Origin: Strigops habroptila
Lineage: Eukaryota; Chordata; Aves; Psittaciformes; Psittacidae
Length of the DNA stretch: 64,000 nt
Direction: 5' to 3'
NCBI RefSeq assembly: GCF_004027225.2
Contig: NC_044278.2
Coordinates: 56,537,743 to 56,601,742, forward strand
The notes under the pieces are model-generated. The model saw nothing but the letters and a program-made list of their open reading frames with translations. It did not search any database and was not told the DNA's origin. How positions within the stretch are numbered: the stretch's first letter is position 1; every line of letters starts with the position of its first letter. Position numbers and translations under genes: made by a program. This document shows positions 1 to 12,297 of the stretch, in pieces.

Positions 1-670
1 TGTCAAACTCATGTTGCCAGTGTATGGAGCCTTTCTGCGCTCGTACCTCTACCACCATCCTCACCCAAGAAACACAGGCTTTCAAAAGCTGTGGGCATAT
101 CTGAGTCCACTGCCAAAAGAAAAATGTTAGGCTAACCCTTTATGGTATCTTTTTAAAAAATTACGTTTCCTGAATAGTACTTAGGTTTTCTTATATAAAC
201 TGGGATACCAAAATGCTGTTTATGGTCATCCATAATTAATAAGTGGAAATCTATAAATAGTCAGTGCTAAAGTCTTTCTGGCAAAGACTTTGATGATGGT
301 ACAGGAAGCATTTCTCTGCCAGATATATAGGCATTTTCAATGCTTTTCCATTTTTCAATAGCATTTACTGGTGTCCTCCAAAAAAAGGATTAGTGTTCAA
401 AAGTGTCACATACTTCTAGGAATCTGCCCATTGCTCCTGCTGTCTTCTGTTCCTCTATAATAATTCTGTAAACATTAGGCCATTTTCAGTACAAATGTTC
501 TGCTTTATGTAGAAGGGAAAGAGAGGCTGCTAAAGAGCTGATAGTGAAGAAATACAGAAATGGAAAATTTACATCCAGTGTGGGTTTCTCTAGATTCTTT
601 TGCTCATAGTGGCACATCATTTTGCCTCTTTCCAAGCTTTCAGTTTTCTCCTGGTTTGCTCTTCAGGGAA

Positions 671-719
671 GTGGCGGCGGGGGGGGAAGAGGGAAGGGGG
701 AGGAGGAGGAAGAAGAAGG
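671..719 (+). repeat. G-rich purine tract
   Basis: A nearly pure purine run beginning with GGCGG and a run of eight G (679-686), followed by GAGGGAAGGGGG and AGG/AAG units. Only purines occur from 679 to 719. Such tracts can form triplex or quadruplex structures. In this gene it would be purine-rich in the transcript as well. Confidence 0.7.
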
Positions 720-1647
720 TAAATAAGATTTGAAAAGAAGGAGCAATTTCATTTTTCAGAATGGAATATGAATGTTACTCGCTGACCCAAAAAAATGAGC
801 CACATGTACAAGATTTAAACTTTAAAAATGAAGGACATATTTTGTACCGGGCCTACAGAAGAGCTTTAGACTACAGCAATTAAGGTATATGAGTGAATGC
901 TGGGACTCAGCTGTGTTGGAGTCTATACCCTTCCCTAGCTCTGACAGTCTGCCTGTGCTCTTGGACATTTTCTCCTGAAATGCACCCAGCAGTAGTTTTC
1001 CACCTGCATCTACAAATGCGAAATGCCTCCTGGAGGAGATGCGGGAGGCGTTACACGTAGGTTCTGTGGAAGGTAAAAACAAGCTTATTGTCAGTAGCCT
1101 TAAAATGCTGGATCTATACTTCACTAAAAAAATGCTTGCACCTAAAAAATAAGACAGACCTCAAAACCCTCTGCTATCACTTTTGCATAGTGAAATGGTA
1201 AATTTTCTGATGTCTAGTGTTTGGGACTGAAGCCTGCTTCAAACTGCAAGGACTTCGAGACAGTCTGCTTATTTATCCAGTTCAGCTGTTTTAATCCACC
1301 TCAGCTGCGTTGTTGCCCCTTTTTGCTCAATTTTGGAACATTACAAACATAGCAAATGGACAAAATCTAATTTAGTGCACTCTACTGAAAGAAAAAATAT
1401 ACTCATTCTGTTGTCACACTTACTGCTGTCACCCCGTTGTTTATTTCCAGACCATGCAATATGAACAAAAGAAGTTTTTGGTGTCTCTTCAGGGTGAAAA
1501 GCTGTAAGTTTATTCTATAAATACAACCCAAGCAGGCTTGTAGGAAGGGGCTGAGGGAGGGCTGTGCATCATGCCTCAAATAGATCCTTACTCAACAGGT
1601 AAGGATGATGAGTAAAGCCTCTTTCCTCCAAAGAGTACTTGATTTTT

Positions 1648-1680
1648 GGGGGGGAAGGGGGGAAGGGGAAGGGAGGAGGG
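1648..1680 (+). repeat. G-quadruplex-type tract (four G-runs with AA loops)
   Basis: G runs of 7 (1648-1654), 6 (1657-1662), 4 (1665-1668) and 3 (1671-1673, 1678-1680) are separated mostly by AA. This fits the standard G3+N1-7 quadruplex rule on the + strand, which is also the RNA-like strand of the gene. Confidence 0.75.
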
Positions 1681-4600
1681 AAGATGCCAAACAAACAAAC
1701 AGAAAATGCAAGTGTTCCAACTATTTGTAAAAGTTTTGTTTCCACAGTGTGCTTCAATCTCATTACAGCTTTTGAGGAATAACAATGATAGTCTGACATT
1801 CCTCACATAGGAAGTGATTAGGGTGTGAATTGCTGTAGAAAAGCAGTATTTTCAATAACAACATGGCAGGTGTTTTGAAAGAAAGCTGCTCTAACCTTTC
1901 AGATTGCAGAGGCATCCCAGTAATTCTAAGAATCGCAGTCTACAAATGCCCAATTTCACTATTGCTTTCCTAATTAAGAGGGGAAAAAAGGTGTGAAAAA
2001 GCTGAATTTTAAAAGCCATTATAGAAATTAGCAGCTTATATTTCTGATCTGTCACTAGAAATATGAAAGTCATTTACATGTAGTTTCAGGACCTCCATAC
2101 CAGAGCATAGTGTTGCTAGCATTGATGGACACTCCCAAGTACAAAAACTTATGCTGTGATGAAAGCCTAAAAAATTTAAAGGCATTGCACCATGGAAAAT
2201 AGATTACAGTCCATGATACTAAGTCAGTCGTTGTCTGATAATTAGGTTCATGGCACGGGATGCAACTTCTTTAAAAGATTTCTGCATCATACTGCTGTTC
2301 GATGCACAAAATCTCATCTTAATTTTTTAATCTGACTGCAAGTCTACCACATTCCTGTTGAAATCATCCTGAGGGTATAATGAAAATCTTGTACATAATT
2401 TTCCATCTCAACTTTGGTTAGATTTAGTTCTTAGCCAGTGAATCTTGTTCTTTCCTTGCCTGATCACCTCTCTCAGACAGCTTTGCCCTGTGTAGCTGTT
2501 AACAAATTTTGATCAGGTCACTTCTCATCCTTCTCTTAATTATATTGAATTGACCCATGGTATAGAAACGCCGTATTATTTCTGTCATTCATGTAGTACC
2601 ACAAGCTCAATATTTGGTTAGCTTTTCCTTTTACATAGTTGTACATTATCTAGTCAGTTTACAATGCAAAGTTCTTCATTTCAATGTTAATCCATTCTGG
2701 ACAACCCAAATTATGAACAGCATCAAAAGAATTGAGGGTCTTCTCCTACTTGGATTAAATAGCACAAGTCCCATTATTTCTGATGGATGCAAAATTAATT
2801 CCCTCATTTTGCACTGTAAAAGTGAAAGAATCAGAAGTAATATGTACAGTTAGAATAAATAAAATATATCTATTTGTCATATTTTCAGAGCATAGTTACA
2901 TGTTGTTCTATTACTTTGGCACAGTATTCTGTTTTTCACTACTCGCTGAGGAGTACATTTTGCCTTTAGCTTTCATGCAAATCAGCTATTAATACAGGGA
3001 GACATTTTCAGTATCAAACATTATGCAAGATATTCTGAGCACAGTGAGAATCAAACCCATTCCCACCCATTCTAGCTTAGGAGTGTAGGAGTTCAGAGCC
3101 TTTTGCTTGGCAGAAATCTGAATGCACCAGAGCCCTGTTCCAGAGCACACGGAAATCGCCACAAAAAAACTCAATGACTTCAGTGAATTTAGGATAAAGC
3201 ACACAGACTTTCCTGAAAGGAAGAAAAAGGCAAATATTTCTAATTGTAAGTAATTTTAAGCCAGACTGCTTTGTTCTCTAAAATCACTTTCAAGGAGCTG
3301 CTAGAGACCAAACACATGTATAATTTGATTAGTTTCATGTCTAGGATATTTTTTTCCTGCTTACGTTTTTTAGCTGATGGAAAAAAAAAGGTATTTTCTT
3401 ACAAGCTTACCCCAGATTGATCACAGATAAATTAAAGAGCTTTGATGTGGCCAGCAAAGCATACTTACTGATTTAACAACAAATACAAGTGTTCTTGGAA
3501 AAAAACTCTCGGGCGTATACTGAAATTTCATGTTTGTTTTTCTCCCCTTTTTTGAATAATAAAAAAATGAAAGCCTTTTTTTCTTTTTCCTGATTTTTTT
3601 TTTTTTTTTTGACATGTTTCCTCAAGCTGATTGTTCTGCTTCAACTAAACACATACTCTATGGCAGAAGGGTAAACAAGTACAGCTTTGTACCTGGTCCA
3701 GAACAAGAGACCCTACGTTCAAAATTCTCATCATATTCTCATCATCTCAAAAGCCCCTGAGAACTTAACCTGCGTTATGTTACTGTTGCTTGGCTTCTGT
3801 TGCCTGTAAGACCTACTGGTACCAGGCCTATTTGCTCTTACAGTTCCCAATATTAGGAAAGATTATATACAGATTAGAAATTCTCTTATATGTCCTAAAA
3901 TTCAAGGGTAAAAGATAAAATTCCCATTGGTTGGTAGCCTTTCTTCTTCAGATGGAAGAGCTGTGAATTACAGCAGTGCCTGGTGATAAGCTCCTATGTA
4001 CTCTTCTAGCTGACTGTATGATGGTGTGCTTTCAAATTGCTGGTGCTCAGCGTATTGAAAATAAGGACACTTGCTTAGGCACTGGAAAGACATAGGTGTC
4101 AATGCCTTATTAACCTCAGTGGGGACAGAAACTTGCCTCCCTGCCTAGAAGCACAGGGCAGCGGAGGGTTCACCGTGGTGATAGGGTGTTCAGTGTCAGA
4201 AACTTGTGTTACTGCGTGGCTCAGGTGGAGCTGGCTTATGATGCTCTGTCCCTGCTACCTGTGGAATAGCCTCCTTCATGTGTATATCACACTCTGCCTT
4301 TAAGTGCCTGGGTTGCTTGCCCAGACTACTGCTATGAGAAGGGTGCCCTACTGTGCCTTCCTCTGGTCCTTAGAAATCCCATTCTTTTCCAGACTTAGTT
4401 TTTCATGGACAGTTTTATACTTACTTGGTCTTGTCCAAGGATTTCACTCATGGTTAAATAGCCATTCTTTTCCTCTCATGTTTGCTCTCATGGAAGCATT
4501 CAAGCCACTTTCACAGCTTTGTTTTATATGCCAAGAAAACCAAGCAGATGTAGGTGAAAAGGAATGTTTCTTTGATTTACCTCTAGATCATATTAAAAGC

Positions 4601-7600
4601 TCAAAATGAAACCAAAAGCTTTCTGATGGACACAGAGTGATCTTTTTTTCCTACAGTTTGATCACTGAAAACATTGAAGGTGTTTTTCATTCTGGATTAA
4701 ATTCTTTAAATTCTAAAATCATTAGGGAAAACAGTTCCCCATTGTTGTAAACCAGAGAAACATCAAACTTCTGAAAATGGCAATCCATCTGCCATCAGGC
4801 ATCTTTAAGATTTAGTGCTTGCTGTGGAATAGCCCTCCCTTTAATTTTTCCTTCCAAGTTAATCCCTGCTGCCCTTCTCTAGTAGTCTGACACATATTCT
4901 CTGGACTGTCTGTCCTGAGCCCAGGTGACAATGCTATATGCAGGGCCTTGTGCCCTGGAAATAGTGCTTTTCTCCCTGCCTTTGACACACAAGCCTTTTG
5001 CAGCCCTGAGCTTTGGAAAGATAAGGCCTCTCTAATACTCAATTTCTAATAAATTATCAGTTGCTTTTGAAAATGCAAACTCCTGTCTTCCAGTGATTAA
5101 GTTCCATTTAGAGATTCTTGGTTTTAGTTTGTTCCAATGTTTTTGTTGGGGAAATAACTTACCTTAAAATGTGTGCTGTGCCTGGATGCTGAGTTAACAG
5201 AGGCTGGTTCTACTGGTAACTAAAAGCCCAAGGGGTTTTTTTTTGTTCTGTTGGTGTTTCTTTTTTTTTAATCTCCTAAATCTATCTAGTAGATTTCTGT
5301 CATGGCTGTCTCCAGAACTCCTAATGAAAACCAGAATAGAACAAAGCTGTTGGGAGACAAATAAACCTAATATTAGTTTGGAAGGAGTAAATATTTATCC
5401 AGGGAGAAGGAGATGACTTATTTAAGGACTGACCTAATTTATTATTTAGGAAAACCACCTTTCAGTATCCACCCTACAGCCAAGAATTGTCCTTCTTTTT
5501 CCTAGGGAATATTATAGTTTAAGAAATGAACCACACAACCGAGAATATACAGACAAGGGCAGTCTCCCAGAATGGAACTACTCATTAAACTCATTTATCC
5601 TCCTAACAGACCATTCTGAAGGTATCACAGTGCATTAGGGCCAAAGCTGGGCTGCTGAAAGGTCATGGCTCTCAGAGACAGTAGCTATAGTGGGAGGCAC
5701 TCCAGTCAGGTTTGGGTTTGTACTAGCAGTTTCACAGGATGCTTGTCTGTGGCAGACATCTTCACTCAGCAGTTCTGTTCAATACCTCATTTTTTAAGCT
5801 ACGTGCCAAGTAAACCCACAGAAAAACAAAGTCTTGGAGAGTAGGAAGGGGCCAGGGAGGTTGTTTTTGTTTTCCTCATTTTGTACTTGTTGAAAGTTCA
5901 AAATACTGGATGAAGCAGGGGATCATAAACATGGTAGAGTTTCTTACTTGAGATTGATTGATTTTTTTTTTGTTTTTTTTTTCTTAATCCTGTGCAGATT
6001 AGTAACAGTGAGGAACACTTCTTATTTGCTGATGATGGCTGAAGCATCAGATAGTTTGTGGTCCTAGCTTAGTGGGCAGTGGACAGGCCACCTCAATTAT
6101 TGGCAACTGTGATGCTTTTTCAGCCAAGAGGGCTTGAAAGGGCTTGGAAAGAACTGCTTTTCTCCATCAGAAACATTCTCTCTGACATAGAGCAGGGGAC
6201 AGCAGTGTGGTTACACATCCTGTTCTAGCTGCAGCTGAGCCCTGCAGATGTGGACCAGGACCTTCTTCTACCCCCTCAGCTGCTCAGCTTCACTGCTTTT
6301 AAGGTCTCTTCCTAGTGCAATTCAACCAAAATGATCCAGATGAGCTCTAGCACTTCTAATAGTAAGGTTTTTGGAGTTTTTTAACTGACCTGATCTAAGA
6401 AGCAGCCACAGGAACAGTTGTGACAGGAATTGGAGAGATCAGTCACCTGTTACAGGAAAGCAGTGGTGAGCAGTCTGTGGTGAGCTGCAAAAGGTAATCA
6501 TTTAACTTGGCACAGCTGTACTCAGAATAGGCAAAGCCATTGCAGTGTCTTCCTAGAGCAGTGCAGGGAAAACATGAAGTACCACTGCCTCTGCTGTGCT
6601 AGTGCTCAGGATGAGCCATCGGGCTATCCAGCTTTTTCCTTCCTCAAGTGTGAATAAAACACAAGGTTTCTACCAGCAAGTGAGGATGTTGTGCTCCTTG
6701 GGCATGCTTTCCCTCTTTCACATAACAGCTCTCAGTTTTTGTGAAGTTATCACACCTCTGCAGATGATTTGAATGCTCTGTACAACATGGTTATTTTTGT
6801 ATTTCCTCATAAAGCTCTTTCCATGTTTGTGTTCTCTGAACTCTGCCCAGATTCTCATCCCTTTCATTCCACTGTTGAGGTTGCTGGCAATATTTCAAAC
6901 TGCAGAACAGTCAGAGTAGAAATCCCTGCTAGAAGTGATCATCTCTGTGTTTAGCTGCAAATTGTGCTGACCTTCAACTGTTGTGTTTCAACATAGCATT
7001 GCCATCCACACCCTCCATCTAGCCTGAGTAGGACTCGTGCTTCAGTATGTTCTCGCGTCCTAATCTCTGTGTCATCTAGACCTGTGACTTGACCAGAGGA
7101 TATCACAGCCCCCTTCCACCCACACTTTACAAGCCCATGCTTATGTATTATATTTAGTAGCTCACTTCTTCTCTTCTTCATACACATAATTTCTGGCTGC
7201 TTACTTACCTGAGTATCTTGCATCTTTCTGCAAGCACTGAATTAGGAATCTCTCTCTGAAATGAGGAGCTGTCTTAAAAACTGACTGAGACTGAATACAG
7301 CCTAGTGCTAATAAAACCATCAGTTTAATTTAATATGGCTATGCCTGTGTAATAAAGCAGATAGGAGATAACTTACCTCAGTAGGTTCTGTACTCTATGT
7401 GTTTGACGTGTCTAGTTTACCATGGTGCGTACCACTGCCTACAGATCACAGATCATTAGTTTTGATGGTGACTGGAACTGGAGTTAATCAAGCGCTCCTC
7501 TGATTCTCTCTTGCTACTCCATATGCTGTCGTTTATTATTAACCTATGTCAACAGCCCTTCCAGTAATTTATAAGCCATATTACACTGCTCTTTACACCT

Positions 7601-8064
7601 GATACTATTAAAAGTAACATTTCCAGAAAGCTTTTGTGAAACACTATATTGATGGCAGCACTTACAGTCAGACTTTTATGTGCTCTCTTTTCTTCTTGTA
7701 CTTTTAAGCTTTTGGAAATGCAGTCACATTTAGAATTACGTCCTTGTAGGTGTTTTTCAGCAGCTGTTTATTGCCAGAGACGCCAGCCAAAAATCTGCAG
7801 TTGTCATCAGTGAGAATTTTGACACATAACTCTCTGAGAGGTCTGTGATTCTTTTGTTATTGTTATTCATTCTGGCACTTAATGTAGTTCTTCATGTATT
7901 ATACCATCATCCTAAGAATGTGATTTCAAGTTCTGAAACTCTTAGTACCCAATTCTTTTTTAAAGTAAAAAAAAAATCAAAAACCAAACCCTGAGGATTT
8001 TGAGTATATCTGTATAGTCCTCTGATACGGTCATGACAAAATCCAGACTCATGTCTGTAATCAT

Positions 8065-8133
8065 AGCAGAGGGATTGGAACTAGATGATCTTTAAGGTCC
8101 ATTCCAACCCAAAACATTCTATGATTCTGTGAT
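8065..8133 (+). mobile_element. CR1 LINE, 3'-end scrap
   Basis: About 70 bp matching the terminal part of avian CR1: GGATTGGAACTAGATGATC, then AAGGTCCATTCCAACCC, then CATTCTATGATTCTGTGAT. The octamer-like ATTCTATG/ATTCTGTG end marks the 3' end and the + orientation. It is severely 5'-truncated, as is usual for CR1. Confidence 0.85.
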
Positions 8134-11100
8134 CATGTCACTTTTAAGAAACCACTGTAATAGTCCACATCTTTTCATAAACTCCAGAGTCTCTCACAGA
8201 CTGCAACAGAATAATTTTTTTTTTTTAGTTAAAAATTGGCTAAATACTATTAAATTATAATCAGTACAGTGCAATCAGTAGTTTTATTTACAGAGAGTTA
8301 TTCCTCCATACAAAGACATATACAGTGATCCGCTTTAGGCATAGAGTTGAATGAGGTACTTTAGCAGTTAAAATAGTCACAGTCCCCAGACAGTTATATC
8401 TTTCCTAATTTTTCCAGTAAGCTATTTTAAAAAAATATAAAAGCATATGATTCTGCTTGAAGAAGGGAGTGCATGTCTTTGGATAAAAAGGAGCTATAGG
8501 TTTTTACTGTAAAGGAATTGGAGAATTCACCTTCCTAGATTGGACACATTATTATTGGACTGTGGCTAATTTCTTAGATTTTCTCAAAGTAATTGAATAA
8601 CCTTAGGGAAGCAACTTTTTGAATTTTCTGATCTATATGCAATAGTTTTTCTTAGACCAGGAATAACAGATTTAGTGATACTCAGAGATGGTATTCCATC
8701 TTCTATTGAAATATAGGCATTCCGTCTATCCTGAGGCCTTAAGACAAGTTTTCATTGAAAGCAAAATCGCAGCAACATTATTAAAATGTCTCAGCTTTTG
8801 AGATAGGGAGGTCTGACACTTGGGGAGAACATGCAAACCAACTACCACTTCTGTGGCTTTCTTAAAAGTGAGATTACATGATTTTAAAATACTTTATTTC
8901 AGTGTTTTATGATCTGGAAACTTTGATTTTCTACTACTTTGTAATTTTTTCCTTTTAGAAAACAAGGAGTTAACTTTATTTTTCCTGGATTTCCGATGAC
9001 CTCATGCCAAACACAACTTGCCTTGGTTTAGGCTGATTGGTCAGTTCTAACCAGCAGTGTTTCACTAGTTTTACACTTAGCATTTGTGTAAATTTGTAGC
9101 TGGTAGATGCTGAAATTTGACTAAGGCTCTCAATTTCAGTGCCTTGCTGGACAGATTCACAGCCTGGTAAACTTATGATTGCCTGACTCCCACACCCATA
9201 TTTAAAACCTTTCATTTTGAAGCTCTGATGTGCATGCTAGCTCAAATAAATAATCACTTGATGTAAACATGTTTTGAAGTTCAATCTGGGCTTTTGTGCC
9301 TTGAAATGTCTTGTAATGTTTTGCTGCGGAAATACTGTGACCAGCCTGAGCCCCAAGCACCTGAGTCCAGCTAAATACTGGAAAAGTTTTAGTGATAGCT
9401 GCCAGCAGATAGAGCTCTGCTGAGCTCAGTGTTGAAGTTTAAGCTAATTAAACTGAATGCAGAATATTCAGTTCACTGCAAGATTAAATAATTTGAGGCT
9501 TTCTGACTCGAAGATGACTATCAGTATGTGCATGTGAAAAGATAAAATATTTTCACTGAAAATTTAGATCCTGCTGGATTCGTACTTTCCTATCTGCTGC
9601 CATGCTTCTCTTACCCCTCTGCTAAGGGTTGAAGGAGACACAAAACTACTGTGTCTGGGTTTGGATTATACAGTTCTGCTCTTTAGTTTTCAGTTGCTGG
9701 ATTTCTTTACATAAAATTGACTCTAATAAGAAATAGACAGAATTTATTGATAAACCATACAGTTCATCAAATCCCAATCTGTTGATGATATCATTTCACC
9801 TTTATCCTTTTGGAAGACTTTTCAGTCTCTCCATCCTCAGTTTCCAGATAGATTAAAAAAAAAAAAAAGAATTTTTTTAAATGAATTCTAAATCAAAGCA
9901 TCAGAAATGGATCTATACAGTTTCTGTAATGTTTCCCAAGTGAACTGATGTGGAAGCAAAGTGTGATTGGTAACAAAATGTAATAGGATGTATTGTACAT
10001 ATCGTACATACAAAAATATTACAGGTTTCTTTAGTTTTATATGTCGTTAAATGAGCAGAACTCAAGATGCTTTAGCAAGGAAAATGTTTTCCCTCCCTAG
10101 GTTTCTCAGGAGAAACTGAGCAAGTCTCACTGCTCTGAGGCAGATCTTTGCAACACTGACAATAAAATACAACATTTTGTTGTAGCCTCCCTCTGAAAAC
10201 TAGTATGCCCTGTATGTGAAACTGAATGTGAAGAGTCCATTGACATTCTGTTTAATGTCTCCTGTCTGCTTTGCTGAAAGTCACTTCAAGAGTGCAGCCC
10301 TCAACATATGTTTAGCATGTGAATTTATTTTGCAGCCTATGTCTCCAAGGACCATTATGGCCCACAAACCGGTAGGGTCTCAAAACTAATGTGGCAGGTC
10401 CAGAAGACAAGAGCTGCACAGTACTGCCCTGTTGTGCAGTCTTGGCAATAAACCTTAGGAGTCCCCAGCAAAAGTAGACTCACAGGAGCAACAACCTTTT
10501 ATTACCAGCCAATCTTAGTTTCTCCCCATTTTCATCTTGCAGACTGAATTTTTCCAAAACCAGAACTTATGCACTGTTGCTTAAGGTGAAGGAAGTTTTC
10601 CTTAGTAGCCCTTGCTTTATGTTTTAAAATGGTCATAAGTTCTCTTTCTCGGGTTTAATCTTCTTCACAGGCTTTCCTCCATGTAAACCTCGCACTTTCC
10701 TATTCTATAGGAGAGCTCAGATTAAAGTTTATTTTTAAAACTGATGTTTCTGCCTTTCTAAGCTAGCTTCTGCCTAGAGGTTGTGACACAAATGTTTTGG
10801 TCTCAGTATATGCCAGGCTGCCGAGTGCTGCTTTTTCTGCCCACGACCAGGGTGACCTGCCACCTGCTGAGGTGTTTCAGATCTCACAAGCTCTTTTAGG
10901 GTGTTTGTTCCCGCTCCATGATTCAAATCCTTTCAATAAATAGTTTCTTTGAAATTGCTTGCTCTAAGCCCAGTTTCTGGGCGTTTCAAAAGCAGAGTTG
11001 TTTGCAGCCAGTCGCTTTCTTCTTTTGGCTGCAGTAAAGACCTTGGAATTTATTTTTTTTCTAGGGTATTGAATTTCAATGTTTTATCATTTTTCCCCCA

Positions 11101-11550
11101 AGGAAGATATGTATGTGAAATAGAGAAGTTTTCTTTCTGGAGTTTGGCAAGAAAGAGTGCTTTTCCACCTGAGTTTAGATGGAATATATTCAGGTACCTT
11201 GCTGAATTTGGGCCAAGATTTGTAACTTGGTTTTGGAGTTAAGTGAACAATAAGTTAAAAACATTCATTAACATTTTTTTCTAATTGTGACAATAATATT
11301 TGCAAATAACTTATTTAGTAATTACCAAGAAATACTGTGGGTGATGAGGTAACCCTTTCATGTGAAACGAATCAAAGCACAATATCCATTCCTATTACTT
11401 GGCCCACTTTTAGATTTTAAATTCTTCGATGTGAATTCAAAAAGAGTTTATATGAAACAGCGTTCACAAGTTACAGTATTTCTTTATAATAGGGCAATAG
11501 CAAACAAGAGTTTATATTTGTGAGTGTGCATGTTTTTGTTTAAATATATA

Positions 11551-12297
11551 TGTCCAGAACTGGACACAGTACTCCAAGTGAGGCCTCACGAGGGCAAAGT
11601 AGAGGGGGAGGATAATGCTCTTGCTAATGCAGCCCAAGATACCACTGGCTGTGGCCACAAGGGCATATTGCTGGCTCGTGAACAGCTTGGTGTCCACCAG
11701 GACCCCCAGGTTTCTCTCCACAGAGCTACTTTCCAGCAGGTCAGCCCCCAGCCTGTAGCAGTGCATGAGGTTATTCCTCCCCAGGTGCAGGACCCTGCAC
11801 TTCCCTTTGTTGGACTTCATTAGGTTCCTCTGCCCACCTCTCCAGCCTATCTAGATCTTTCTGAATGACAGCACAGCACTGTGGGGTATCAGCCACTCCT
11901 CCCAGTTTCAGACTTGCTGAGGAGGGACTCTATCCTTTCATCTAGGTCACTGATGAATAAGTTAAACAATACTGGACCCAGTATTGACCCTTGGGGGACA
12001 CTGCTAGTTACAGGTCTCCAACTAGACTCTGTGCCACCCATCACAACCCTCTGAGCTCTGTCATTCAGTCAGTTTTCAATTCACCTCACCATCCACTCAT
12101 CCAGCCTGCATTTCCTGAGCTTTCCTATGAGGATGTCATGGGAGACAGTGTCGAAAGCCTTGCTGAAGTCAAAGTAGACAGCATCCACTGCTCTTCCCTC
12201 ATCTATCCTGCCAGTTGTCTCATTGTAGAAGGCTATTGGGTTGGTTAAGCATGATTTCCCTTTGGTGAATCCCTGTGACTACCCCTGATCACAGTCA
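11551..12297 (-). mobile_element. CR1 LINE fragment, reverse-transcriptase region, 3' end missing
   Basis: Read on the minus strand, this encodes decayed pieces of the CR1 ORF2 reverse transcriptase, including the recognisable block LGVLVDTKL followed by [20 protein letters not shown] near 11560-11700. The frame is interrupted, so it is non-functional. The + strand start (11551) falls just after the LEYCVQFW codons. The remaining coding part and the 3' UTR with ATTCTATG repeats are therefore absent, which is unusual because LINE copies normally lose the 5' end. The upstream border near 12297 is approximate. Confidence 0.88.

Noticed and set aside
3421..3615. Lysine-rich minus-strand frame and a T17 tract as a possible processed retrogene with poly-A tail
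   Set aside because: The lysines are just the translation of T/A runs; no coding body of any known protein precedes the tail, and processed pseudogenes are rare in birds.
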